A stretch of DNA of 26,424 bases from Clostridia bacterium (GTDB taxonomy: Bacteria > Bacillota_A > Clostridia > TANB77 > CAG-508). This document shows positions 15,275-23,164 of this stretch, piece by piece (position 1 is the stretch's first letter; each line of letters starts with the position of its first letter). The stretch is from assembly GCA_017621295.1 (NCBI GenBank), contig JAGATI010000001.1, positions 1-26,424 of the forward strand, read 5' to 3'. The notes under the pieces were generated by a model. It did not search any database. It had not been told where the DNA came from and worked only from the letters and a program-made list of their open reading frames with translations. Both the position numbers and the translations under genes were made by a program.

Positions 15275-15916
15275 ATGAAACAACATTTCTTAATAAATAG
15301 TAGGATTGACAAACCTATAATGAATAGATTTGCATATAAGCCAAAAAATAAATATGATTTGAGAGAAATAATATCAAAGCACATATCAAATGGTGAATAT
15401 GACTTAAATGACATTGACACTTCTGACATAATTGATATGAGTAATCTATTTGATAAGTAATATCCATCAATATACAAGACTAACATAAAGATGGAAGATG
15501 GTTCATATACCGACAAATATATTGACATAAGCAACTGGAATGTAAGTAAAGTTGAAAATATGGACAGTATGTTTTATGAATGCAATGAATTTAATTGTGA
15601 CATAAGCAAATGGGATGTCAGAAGTTTAAAGACTGTACAATTTATGTTCTACAATTGTAGTTGCTTCAATCAAGATATCAGCAATTGGAATATAAGAAAT
15701 ATTGAGAACATGTCTGGAATGTTTATGAAATGTCATGAATTTAATCAGGACTTAAGTAAGTGGGACATAAGTAATGTGAAATATATAAGAAGCATATTTT
15801 CATATTGTAGATCTTTAGATAGAGACTTCAATTCATGGAATGTAAGTAATATAAAGAATTTCAGATTTGCATTCTATAGATGCAATCCAAATTCAATTCC
15901 AAAATGGTATATGTGA
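15275..15916 (+). pseudogene. DUF285 repeat protein (paralogue 4) interrupted by in-frame TAA
   Basis: A single frame from ATG 15275 to TGA 15914-15916 is interrupted by TAA at 15458-15460, just after the cap sequence MSNLFDK. The cap before the stop (FLINSRIDKPI, YKPKNKYDLREIISKHI, YDLNDIDTSDI) and the five repeats after it, ending in SIPKWYM, together make one ordinary family member. One base change (for example AAA or CAA to TAA) explains it. An internal ATG at 15491 could start a cap-less 141-residue repeat protein. No other lesion is seen, so the break is recent, tolerated, or read through. Confidence 0.75.
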
Positions 15917-15937
15917 ATGTTAAATATTATTACAGTT

Positions 15938-16708
15938 ATGAGATTTTTAGTAAATACCAGAATATCCAATAAGATTTCTACAAAACATATATATAAGTAT
16001 ACTCCAATGACAAAGAAAGAATTGACATCAGCAATTCAAAATTTGATAATTGATGGAGAATATGACTTAAACTATATTGACACATCTAACATAAGAGATA
16101 TGTCACATCTTTTTCATAATATAGATGATGTAAGAAAACTTAAGAAAAAAACATATATTGACATATCTGAATGGGATGTAAGTAATGTTACAAATATGTC
16201 AGGAATGTTTATGAATTGTATAAATATAGATTTTGACATAAGCAACTGGAATGTCAGTAAAGTTACTACAATGTATAAAATGTTTCATACTTGCAATGAA
16301 TTTACTGGAGATTTGAGTAAATGGAATGTCGGTAATGTAGTAAATATGGAAAGTATGTTTGTTGATTGTTATAAATTCAATTCTAATCTGAGTAAATGGA
16401 ATGTCAGTAATGTAAGAAGTATGAGAGATATGTTCAGTAGTTGTTTATCATTTAATTCGGACATAAGTAACTGGAATGTAAGTAAAGTGAGTTGCATGTC
16501 ATTTATGTTATTTCATTGTCATAAGTTCAATTCAGATATAAGTAAATGGAATATGAATAATTGTAACGACATATCATATATGCTTAATGGATGTACAGAA
16601 TTTAATCATGACTTAACTTCATGGGATATATCTTGGGATGTTAAAAAAGACAAATGCTTTAGTAATTGCGACAATCTGAATATAATTCCAAAGTGGTATG
16701 TATATTAA
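15938..16708 (+). CDS. BspA-like DUF285 repeat protein (paralogue 5)
   Basis: A 256-residue protein, read from ATG 15938 (MRFLVNTRIS) rather than the in-frame ATG at 15917, because its N-terminus then aligns with the FLVNxRI start of the paralogues. It has about seven repeats of the W-(D/N)-V-S-(N/K)-V type and ends NIIPKWYVY. The last repeat is irregular (ISWDVKKDKCFSNC). The leader before ATG 15938 is nearly the same as that before the gene at 25449 (AAATATTATTA, then C or T, then AGTTATG), a shared translation-start region. Confidence 0.82.
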   Translation: MRFLVNTRISNKISTKHIYKYTPMTKKELTSAIQNLIIDGEYDLNYIDTSNIRDMSHLFHNIDDVRKLKKKTYIDISEWDVSNVTNMSGMFMNCINIDFDISNWNVSKVTTMYKMFHTCNEFTGDLSKWNVGNVVNMESMFVDCYKFNSNLSKWNVSNVRSMRDMFSSCLSFNSDISNWNVSKVSCMSFMLFHCHKFNSDISKWNMNNCNDISYMLNGCTEFNHDLTSWDISWDVKKDKCFSNCDNLNIIPKWYVY

Positions 16709-16730
16709 GTTATTTTAAATTATATAATAT
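16708..16730 (+). promoter_or_regulatory. Repeated AT-rich promoter-like element, copy 2
   Basis: Identical over 23 bases to the element at 8713-8735. It starts on the last base of the preceding stop codon and ends 14 bases before the ATG at 16745. Same position relative to gene starts in both places, which suggests a functional promoter or leader rather than chance. Confidence 0.35.
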
Positions 16731-16744
16731 ATATCTATATATCA

Positions 16745-17536
16745 ATGCAACATATACATGAATTTCTTGTAAACAATAGAATACATACAACAATTACTAA
16801 TAAGTCTAAGATATTGTATACACCAAAGACAAAAAAGGAACTTGAGACTATCATAAGAAAATTGATATCACAAAAGATATCTAATCTAAATTGTATTGAT
16901 GTAAGCAACATAACTGACATGGCTCATTTGTTCTATAATATTAGCATGCCAATATACATAATAAAAAATTTAGACATATCCGAATGGGATGTAAGCAATG
17001 TTAGAGATATGTGTATGATGTTTTCAGGATATGAACATTTCAATTCAGATATAAGTAATTGGGATGTCAGTAATGTTGAGGATATGTCTTATATGTTTGA
17101 ATGGTGTGAAGAATTCAATTGTGACATTGGAAATTGGAATACTGACAGTTTGATAGATGCATGTTCAATGTTCAAAGGATGCATCAATTTCAATCAAGAT
17201 TTGAATAGTTGGAATGTCAGCAATGTAAAGAACATGCAAGAAATGTTCAATGACTGTATTAATTTTGACAAACCATTATATAATTGGGATGTTAGAAAAG
17301 TAATAAATATGTGTATGATGTTTGAAGGTTGTGAATCTTTTGATCAAGATATCAGTAAGTGGGACATTAGTAATGTAAAGACATTCAATAGTATGTTCTA
17401 TAATTGTAAAAACTTTACAGGTAAGAATATTGACAAACTAAATATTGATTCAAATATAGATTATAATAAGATACACAATATGTTTACAAAAACAGCAATT
17501 ATAGAATATCCTAAGTGGTATGCAAGATATATGTAA
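16745..17536 (+). CDS. BspA-like DUF285 repeat protein (paralogue 6)
   Basis: A 263-residue protein with an intact cap ([13 protein letters not shown], then [17 protein letters not shown] and [16 protein letters not shown]) and six repeats, ending in YPKWYARYM. It is the most regular member: most repeats keep W-(D/N)-V-S and the MF(x)4-5C-x-x-F element. It is the last gene before a 176-base interval holding a large GC-rich hairpin. Confidence 0.85.
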   Translation: MQHIHEFLVNNRIHTTITNKSKILYTPKTKKELETIIRKLISQKISNLNCIDVSNITDMAHLFYNISMPIYIIKNLDISEWDVSNVRDMCMMFSGYEHFNSDISNWDVSNVEDMSYMFEWCEEFNCDIGNWNTDSLIDACSMFKGCINFNQDLNSWNVSNVKNMQEMFNDCINFDKPLYNWDVRKVINMCMMFEGCESFDQDISKWDISNVKTFNSMFYNCKNFTGKNIDKLNIDSNIDYNKIHNMFTKTAIIEYPKWYARYM

Positions 17537-17553
17537 GTAAAATAATTTAACAG

Positions 17554-17668
17554 ATGAGTGTAGACATGTCTCTCGCCCTTTCTAAGACACTTTATGCTTT
17601 AGCTGTTAAGTTTACCATCTTTAATGTGAAAGTGTCTTAGAAAGGGCGAGAGACACGTCTACACCCAT
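17554..17668. repeat. Giant near-perfect GC-rich inverted repeat (36-bp arms)
   Basis: The left arm 17558-17593 and the right arm 17629-17664 are complementary at 35 of 36 positions, around a 35-base loop. Weaker pairing extends a few bases outward. The arms, with cores such as TCTCGCCCTTTC, are far richer in G and C than all surrounding sequence. The one inner mismatch is A opposite C on the plus strand, hence a G-U wobble in a minus-strand transcript; a flanking one is the same. There is no T-tract, coding sequence or visible target duplication. It may be a mobile-element remnant, a replication or packaging site, or a long hairpin RNA. Confidence 0.9.
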
Positions 17669-17712
17669 TCTCGAAACGTTATATATAAATATATATTAAA
17701 TATGATGAAATT

Positions 17713-18720
17713 ATGAAAAATTTGAAAATACTATACTTAGTGATGTCAGCTAACAATGAATTCTTCAAACATCAGAATGACATAATAAGAAATACATGGG
17801 GTAATGATGTAAATGTCATATTCTATGAGGGAAATCATAATGAAGACAAACTAGTTGATGATGTGTTAGAGCTAAATTGCAATGATGACATAGACTGGAC
17901 ATATGCTAAGACATATTATGCTCTACAATATATGAAAGATAATGATATTAAATATGACTACATATTCAGAACAAACACATCAACATATGTAAATACTAAG
18001 TTGCTGCAAGCATTTGTAAATACCATAGAAGACAATATAAAGAATGCATTATATACAGAAGTATTATGGACTTCTGAACTATATTCTCTAAGTGAGGGTG
18101 TTGCACCATATCCACTTATGCTATATGGTAGAGGAAATGGATTGCTTATGCATAGAAATCTTGTTGATGTATTGTTAGATGAAGGTAGAAATTTCTTATA
18201 TATGGATGTTATTGATGATGTGACTATAGGAAATGTTCTAAATACATATAAGATGAAACATAATCATGACTATAGAAGATATATTAGATCACTTACACAT
18301 GCATGGTATAAGTGTGTGCCATCAGAATTTGACTGTGGACATAAGTTGTCAAATTTTGGAAAACATGGAGATGCAGAATACTATAAAGACTTCATTACAA
18401 TACAAGTAAAGAGATATAGAGAAAGGGAGCTTGAAGAAAAGCATTATTATGAGCTTCATGAAATTATGAAGGACTGTAAGTTTGGCAATGTAGAAAATAT
18501 ATATAGATATTCTAGAAATCCAAGTGTGTTCATAGGATCTGCTATAGGATATATGGATTATGACAAATGGAACAGTTGTGATAAGAATTGGCTATATGAA
18601 TATGAGATATCACATAAGGCGAATGATGATGAAGAACATTATAAGCATTATGACAAACAAGTAAATAAAGCAGATTTGTCAACAGCAAAAGATAGAATAG
18701 AACTATATAAAAAGTATTAA
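17713..18720 (+). CDS. GT31-like (beta-1,3-galactosyltransferase fold) glycosyltransferase
   Basis: The 335-residue protein resembles GT31-type glycosyltransferases: an N-terminal ILYLVMSANNEFFKHQNDIIRNTWG (from residue 6), where R-x-T-W-G is characteristic; an AKTYYALQYM helix near 65; a YIFRTNTSTYVN segment at 83-94 in the place of the metal-binding DxD; and a YMDVIDDVTIGN segment near 163-174, like the family's ExDVYxG. The DxD position reads TNTS, without acids, as in some bacterial relatives, so metal use may differ. No signal or membrane anchor, so it is cytosolic. Likely substrates are phage DNA, virion proteins or host surface sugars; none can be chosen here. It follows the giant inverted repeat. 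Confidence 0.65.
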   Translation: MKNLKILYLVMSANNEFFKHQNDIIRNTWGNDVNVIFYEGNHNEDKLVDDVLELNCNDDIDWTYAKTYYALQYMKDNDIKYDYIFRTNTSTYVNTKLLQAFVNTIEDNIKNALYTEVLWTSELYSLSEGVAPYPLMLYGRGNGLLMHRNLVDVLLDEGRNFLYMDVIDDVTIGNVLNTYKMKHNHDYRRYIRSLTHAWYKCVPSEFDCGHKLSNFGKHGDAEYYKDFITIQVKRYRERELEEKHYYELHEIMKDCKFGNVENIYRYSRNPSVFIGSAIGYMDYDKWNSCDKNWLYEYEISHKANDDEEHYKHYDKQVNKADLSTAKDRIELYKKY

Positions 18721-18740
18721 CAAACATTAATATGAATTTA

Positions 18741-18771
18741 TTGAAATGTTCATTGTTCTTAACTATATTTG
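18741..18771 (+). promoter_or_regulatory. Bacteroidota-type promoter
   Basis: TTG at 18741-18743, a 20-base spacer, and TATATTTG at 18764-18771, followed by C. The start codon lies 25 bases downstream. The spacer, 18744-18763, is almost entirely the left arm of a perfect inverted repeat. Confidence 0.75.
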
Positions 18772-18806
18772 CAACAACAATTAAAAATTAAGAACAATGA
18801 ACATTT
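18744..18806 (+). repeat. 19-bp perfect inverted repeat spanning promoter spacer and start codon
   Basis: The left arm 18744-18762 and right arm 18788-18806 are exactly complementary around a 25-base loop that contains the whole -7 element. The right arm holds the leader, ATG 18797 and the first codons. The left arm fills the promoter spacer. There is no terminator between the upstream glycosyltransferase gene and this one, so read-through RNA would form the hairpin and mask the start. Confidence 0.92.
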
Positions 18807-19369
18807 TGAAGTATTATAGAACAATAATAGGTAAATGTCTTGAAGAAAACGGATGGACATATTGCAATACTAAAGAATCTGGATCATCATACTATACATT
18901 GTTTGATGACAATTCAATTAAGTTTAGATTGTCGGATCATGTATATTGCGCATATCATGATTCAACATTTCAGTTGATAATGTCAGACATACAACCAGGA
19001 ATGTTTCATATAATACTTAGAGGTAGTACATATGTAGTAACATCTATAAAGGATGTAAAGCAAATAATAAACACCATAACAATGTTATATAAGTGTTCAA
19101 TGAAATATTTTATGAGTAAGAATACAGAACCAATAGATAATGATGGCAAATATTGGAAGAAAAGATATGAAAATATATCATATCAACTTGCAAACTTAAA
19201 TAAGAAAATTGAATTTGACAAACAAAAGCAAAAAGAATATGATGATTTAAAGAAACAAGCAAACAAATATAAAGCTGCTGCAGGATCATATAAGGGAACA
19301 ATAAAGAAATATGAGAATGACATAGTTAAGCTTAAGAAGAGAATTGAAGAATTAGAAAACAACAAATAA
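18797..19369 (+). CDS. Hypothetical protein with C-terminal coiled coil
   Basis: A 190-residue protein, not recognised. Residues 1-100 form a compact alpha/beta region (KYYRTIIGKCLEENGWTYC, then strands such as FRLSDHVYCAYHD and FHIILRG), and residues about 115-190 are a Lys/Glu-rich coiled coil. The start codon lies in the right arm of a perfect 19-bp inverted repeat, driven by its own promoter. The gene after it begins 12 bases downstream and is probably cotranscribed. Confidence 0.6.
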   Translation: MNILKYYRTIIGKCLEENGWTYCNTKESGSSYYTLFDDNSIKFRLSDHVYCAYHDSTFQLIMSDIQPGMFHIILRGSTYVVTSIKDVKQIINTITMLYKCSMKYFMSKNTEPIDNDGKYWKKRYENISYQLANLNKKIEFDKQKQKEYDDLKKQANKYKAAAGSYKGTIKKYENDIVKLKKRIEELENNK

Positions 19370-19381
19370 AAATTGAGAATT

Positions 19382-20008
19382 ATGAAAAATTATTACAGAG
19401 TTAAAGGTTCTATTAATAGCTTAAATGTAAAAGTTAATGACATCATAGTTGAAGATGTTGAAAACAAAGAGATATATCTCATGGGTGCAACATTTGATGC
19501 TGATTGCAGCTTTTTGAATCTTACAAACAAAAGTTATTTTGAAAACATAACTGCCAAAGTAAATGATTTTGCCAAGTCTAAGTATAATGTACACGACTAT
19601 GTCAAAATCATCAACGAAAAAAATAAGAATGTCACTTATGTCATAAGAGAAGTAAAGTACAACATATCTTATAACTATAGAGGAAATATTGAAAATAAAT
19701 ATACATATATTCTTGTTGATTCTTGCGGAAATAGAAAAGAATCAAGTGAAAAATATCTTAAGAAGATTAATGTATATTACTTTATAAATAGTAAAGGTAG
19801 ACTATGTCTTAGTGATAAAGATGATCCAGAAACAGAACTATGGAGAAGAATGATAGGAAACTATTTTGAAACACGAAAAGAAGCTGAAGATTTTGTTGAC
19901 AATGTATGGAGAGAAAATCTTGGAGATCCTAAGGTTACTCTTATGCAAATGTACAGTTACAATAAAATGATTAAGATGTTTGAGAATGGTGAAAAAGTAA
20001 GAGTTTGA
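19382..20008 (+). CDS. Hypothetical protein
   Basis: A 208-residue, strand-rich, basic protein that I do not recognise. ATG 19382 (MKNYYRVKGSINS) is chosen over an in-frame TTG at 19373. It has an N-terminal beta region with VKVNDIIVEDVE, a central lysine- and asparagine-rich region around YIFVDSCGN-like strands, and a C-terminal helix. No signal peptide or known motif. Its TGA lies within a bidirectional terminator. Confidence 0.6.
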   Translation: MKNYYRVKGSINSLNVKVNDIIVEDVENKEIYLMGATFDADCSFLNLTNKSYFENITAKVNDFAKSKYNVHDYVKIINEKNKNVTYVIREVKYNISYNYRGNIENKYTYILVDSCGNRKESSEKYLKKINVYYFINSKGRLCLSDKDDPETELWRRMIGNYFETRKEAEDFVDNVWRENLGDPKVTLMQMYSYNKMIKMFENGEKVRV

Positions 20009-20034
20009 TCTTTAATTAGATCAAACTCTTTTAA
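19999..20034. terminator. Bidirectional terminator between convergent genes
   Basis: A perfect 13-bp stem (AAGAGTTTGATCT, 19999-20011, with its complement at 20018-20030), 6-base loop, then TTTT on the plus strand. It serves the plus-strand gene ending at 20008 and probably the minus-strand gene ending at 20035. Confidence 0.8.
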
Positions 20035-20322
20035 TTAATGTTTCCACCCCATATATGCACCAAGAGCAGTCATAGTCAATTTAGATGTCATAAGTGCATA
20101 TAATGATCCCTTTTCATCTATACCAAGAACTTTAGCTATTGCTTTCATAATTGCAGGACCAGCAGCATTACCAGCAATTCCACCAAATATAGCACCAAAC
20201 AACCCTTCCTCTATTTGGATATTTGATTCTTTAGCTTCTTGAAGTTTTTGTATTACATCATCATATATTTTAAGATCTTCATTTATTGGAGATGATGTAG
20301 CTAATTCTGTCATAGTTTTCAT
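20035..20322 (-). CDS. Small Gly/Ala-rich hydrophobic protein
   Basis: A 95-residue protein. Residues 1-37 are charged and helical (MKTMTELATSS at the start), and from about 38 to the end it is Gly/Ala-rich and hydrophobic (GLFGAIFGGIAGNAAGPAIM, then a LTMTALGAYMGW end), consistent with two membrane-active or tightly packed helices. Similar small proteins occur in large phages, possibly in head or membrane contexts, but I cannot name the family. It is translationally coupled to a 33-codon gene upstream through an ATGA overlap. Confidence 0.6.
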   Translation of the reverse strand: MKTMTELATSSPINEDLKIYDDVIQKLQEAKESNIQIEEGLFGAIFGGIAGNAAGPAIMKAIAKVLGIDEKGSLYALMTSKLTMTALGAYMGWKH

Positions 20323-20420
20323 CCAGCAATAATGTCTTTAGTCTTCTTTTTGTCTTTCTTATCTTCAGTTATAAGATTTGAATGTTGAGTATTGTCAACA
20401 ATTATCATATCATCATTCAT
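20319..20420 (-). CDS. Very small hypothetical protein, ATGA-coupled to next gene
   Basis: A 33-codon ORF running from ATG at 20420 to TGA at 20319-20321, beginning MNDDMIIVDNTQ and ending with a Lys/Asp-rich segment and DIIAG. Its TGA overlaps the ATG of the gene at 20322 in an ATGA arrangement, the usual sign of translational coupling, which supports it as a real gene. No motif is visible. Confidence 0.6.
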   Translation of the reverse strand: MNDDMIIVDNTQHSNLITEDKKDKKKTKDIIAG

Positions 20421-20469
20421 AATATGCTTTGAAGATTTATTTGATTAAAAATAAAGCTTATAATATTTG

Positions 20470-21357
20470 TTATCTAATTGTGTGTTCTAAATTTTCATAT
20501 ATTATCTTTGCTATATATCTCTTAAACTTATTGTCAAACTTATTCCATTTATTTGTCAATAATTTTCTTATTGAATTATCAGACATATTAGCATTGTTAC
20601 ATATCTTTCTATATGCTCTGCATATCATATCCCTATACCATTTATATTCATTATTGTTATCATTCAGCATATATATTAATTTGCCAATATCTATATACCT
20701 TTTCCAATTATTGTTGTTTAGGTTATCAATTATCTTATTGTAATCAAAATTGTCATACCTTATGTGATTATCTTTTATAATTTTTTTAATATCTAATTCT
20801 AATTCACTCAAATATGCATTTCTTTCTTGATCATTAAGAAAGTATATAGCATTAGCAATATCATTGTATTGTTTTTGTTTTGATGGATTGCTTACTATAT
20901 ATGCAAATATGTTATATTCTGACTTTATTATTTCAGAAAATACTTTGCAACCATTATTATATCTAGATATGTCTTCATAAGCATGTACTAATTCATGTTG
21001 AATCAACTTCTTTATTGGAAAAAATTGAGTGTCATAAATATTTTGATTTTTTATATTAGCATAAATATTCATATATATTTCTTTATTTATATAGTCTGTC
21101 TTTTCATATTCATATTCGGCTAACAATCTATTTGCATCATATATGACATTTAATATAATATGATTTATGAACATGTTTGAATATCTTATATCTATATTCA
21201 ATTCGTTGTTGTCAATAAGTTCCATTATGTCTTCTGTTATTTCTCTAACATCATCAGGTATTCCATTTCTTTCTAATATAGGTTCATTGTTAAATATACA
21301 TTCACATCCTATATGCATATTGAGTGAATTTTTAAGATATTGATCTAATGTCTTCAT
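20470..21357 (-). CDS. Putative gluzincin-type zinc metallopeptidase
   Basis: The 295-residue protein contains HELVH at residues 121-125 within LIQHELVHAYED, the HExxH zinc motif, and a downstream E178 in LNDQERNAYL as a likely third zinc ligand, the gluzincin arrangement. The N-terminal 110 residues are a helical prodomain-like region starting MKTLDQYLKNSL, with an NGIPDDV motif at 31-37. The C-terminal 110 residues are helical and rich in Asn/Lys. There is no signal peptide. A decayed paralogue lies at 23165-24315 and keeps the same motifs. The target is unknown; phage-encoded peptidases act in head maturation or on host proteins. Confidence 0.65.
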   Translation of the reverse strand: MKTLDQYLKNSLNMHIGCECIFNNEPILERNGIPDDVREITEDIMELIDNNELNIDIRYSNMFINHIILNVIYDANRLLAEYEYEKTDYINKEIYMNIYANIKNQNIYDTQFFPIKKLIQHELVHAYEDISRYNNGCKVFSEIIKSEYNIFAYIVSNPSKQKQYNDIANAIYFLNDQERNAYLSELELDIKKIIKDNHIRYDNFDYNKIIDNLNNNNWKRYIDIGKLIYMLNDNNNEYKWYRDMICRAYRKICNNANMSDNSIRKLLTNKWNKFDNKFKRYIAKIIYENLEHTIR

Positions 21358-21381
21358 ACATTTATATGGATGATTTATATA

Positions 21382-21389
21382 TAAATATA
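21382..21389 (-). promoter_or_regulatory. Possible -7 element upstream of metallopeptidase
   Basis: On the minus strand TATATTTA lies 24 bases before the ATG at 21357, preceded by TTTC as at 3667-3678 upstream of the kinase. No TTG is found 20 bases further up, where the terminator hairpin sits, so this is a partial match only. Confidence 0.3.
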
Positions 21390-21390
21390 G

Positions 21391-21420
21391 AAATGGGGAT
21401 GAACTTGTTCATCCCCATTT
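21391..21420 (-). terminator. Terminator hairpin after the AAA+ ATPase gene
   Basis: A 14-bp complementary arm pair (21391-21404 with 21407-21420) with GGGGATGAAC in the core, followed on the minus strand by TTTCTATATTT. It separates the ATPase gene from the metallopeptidase gene. The opposite strand carries a TTTTA, so it may act in both directions. Confidence 0.75.
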
Positions 21421-21443
21421 TATCATTCATTAAATTAATTTAA

Positions 21444-23099
21444 CTAATATTTTCTACCACCACGTAATGCTTGATTTTGCATTTGCTCTTCAATCATCTC
21501 ATTTATTTGACTTTCATTTAGACCTTCACCTTCGCATAGTTGATAAAGACGAGAACAACTTACAAATGATCGTATGCTTATTTCAATGCTTATGTCTTTT
21601 TGCTTACTTAACTTAACTAAATAGTCATATGCTTTCATTTTTGCATTTGTTGTAAGATGCACAGGATCTATAGCTGGTAGAAGCTTCTTTATTATTCCAA
21701 GAATTTGTTCAGAATCAAAATCTAAAGATTGTGTAAACACTCTACCTCTAAGTGCTGTATCAAGCTGCCCAATAGAATAGTTTGTTATGATTATTACTGC
21801 AGCATTAAAGTACATTCTCTTTGGAATTGGAGTACCTTCTTCATCCTTTAAGTCTCCTGTCACCTTATATGTAACCAAACGGCCTTCATCATCAGATGTT
21901 GAATCTAATGCAGCTTTAAGAATGTTTATTGATACTTCTGGTGCTTTTGCTCCAACAAGAGCATCAGCATCATCTATAATGATTATATTTCCCTTATGTC
22001 TATATTCATATAAATCCATATATAATTGACGAGGACTTTCATTACCCTTAATAGTATATAGATTATGTCCTTCAGTATATCCGTTAGCTTTAAGTTGCTG
22101 CTTAACTCTATATGTCTTACCAATTCCAGGAGCACCACATAATATGACACCAGGTTGCATTCCTGCAATTACAGACTTAACATATATTTGCATCTTCTTA
22201 AATGCAACTTCAGGATCTTCTTTCTTCTTACTAAAGTCAACAACATTAGTGTTTATATTTTCATTATCATCTGTAATCTGTACATTTCTTTCTACTGAGA
22301 ATGATAAGTCTGTAATGTTACCATTGCCCCTCATTACATTTAGAATTTCTTTATATTGAGAATCAAGTTTCTTATAGTATTCTTTAGCTTCTGGACCATC
22401 ATTTCTATTTTGATATGCTTTATCTAATTCTGCTTTCTTTTTCCATCTCAATGAATTGAATTCAGGATCATTGCTTTGTATCTTTTCATTAACATATCCA
22501 CATGCTATTCTATATGTATTTTCAATCATGGACTTAGACATATTCTCATATACTTTATATTTAGCAGCACCTATCCATAGCTCACTTTCTTTTACATTAC
22601 TGCTAAATATAGTGTTTGCATTATTCTTTATGTCTGTATCTGATAAGCTGAAGTCTAATGTAGACACTATCTTACATATTACTGGTATGAAGTATGCTAT
22701 AGAAGATCCCATAGTATATATTGTCATATTAGACTTATATTTTCCTTCTTCATTCCACAACAAATTATATATCTCATTACCAGCAAAGAAATCTATAGAA
22801 TATGGAATTTCTGTATCACCTGACTTAAGAAAATTTATTGCCCATATGCAAATGAATCCATTTTCGATATTCAATGGATCAATTACTGCAAATCTATATG
22901 AATTCATCTTTTGCTTATCTACCTTTATGTCAAATGGTGTGTTCCATAACACAACTTGTCCAGGAATTTTCTTATCAAATAAAGAACGTAACAATTCCAT
23001 AGCTTCTAACATATCAACTTCTTTAAAAGCTTCTAAGAATGTCTTTTCTTCTTGTCTTTCTATGTTTCTATTATTTACAAATTCAAGAAATGTCTGCAT
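21444..23099 (-). CDS. AAA+ ATPase with large N-terminal domain
   Basis: The 551-residue protein carries Walker A GAPGIGKT at 322-329, Walker B NIIIIDDADAL at 371-381, a sensor-1 Asn in VIIITNY near 436-441 and an arginine-finger-like LRGRV near 450-454, in the order of AAA+ ATPases. Residues 1-290 form a large, less conserved domain; a charged linker at about 215-300 precedes the ATPase part. The C-terminal lid (about 470-530) is helical, and the tail is Gln-rich. The N-terminus MQTFLEFVNNRN resembles the peptide shared by other products here. Roles of AAA+ proteins in phages include replication-complex loading and remodelling; none can be assigned. It lacks the motifs of RecA-type helicases. 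It ends with TAG. Confidence 0.75.
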   Translation of the reverse strand: MQTFLEFVNNRNIERQEEKTFLEAFKEVDMLEAMELLRSLFDKKIPGQVVLWNTPFDIKVDKQKMNSYRFAVIDPLNIENGFICIWAINFLKSGDTEIPYSIDFFAGNEIYNLLWNEEGKYKSNMTIYTMGSSIAYFIPVICKIVSTLDFSLSDTDIKNNANTIFSSNVKESELWIGAAKYKVYENMSKSMIENTYRIACGYVNEKIQSNDPEFNSLRWKKKAELDKAYQNRNDGPEAKEYYKKLDSQYKEILNVMRGNGNITDLSFSVERNVQITDDNENINTNVVDFSKKKEDPEVAFKKMQIYVKSVIAGMQPGVILCGAPGIGKTYRVKQQLKANGYTEGHNLYTIKGNESPRQLYMDLYEYRHKGNIIIIDDADALVGAKAPEVSINILKAALDSTSDDEGRLVTYKVTGDLKDEEGTPIPKRMYFNAAVIIITNYSIGQLDTALRGRVFTQSLDFDSEQILGIIKKLLPAIDPVHLTTNAKMKAYDYLVKLSKQKDISIEISIRSFVSCSRLYQLCEGEGLNESQINEMIEEQMQNQALRGGRKY

Positions 23100-23164
23100 T
23101 ATGATATATTATATAAAATATTATTATGTGTATATATTAAAAATAATGAAGCAATATATGACTA

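Noticed and set aside
17554..17668. Large hairpin as an ordinary rho-independent terminator
   Set aside because: Arms of 36 bp with a 35-base loop are far too long and no T-tract follows on the plus strand.
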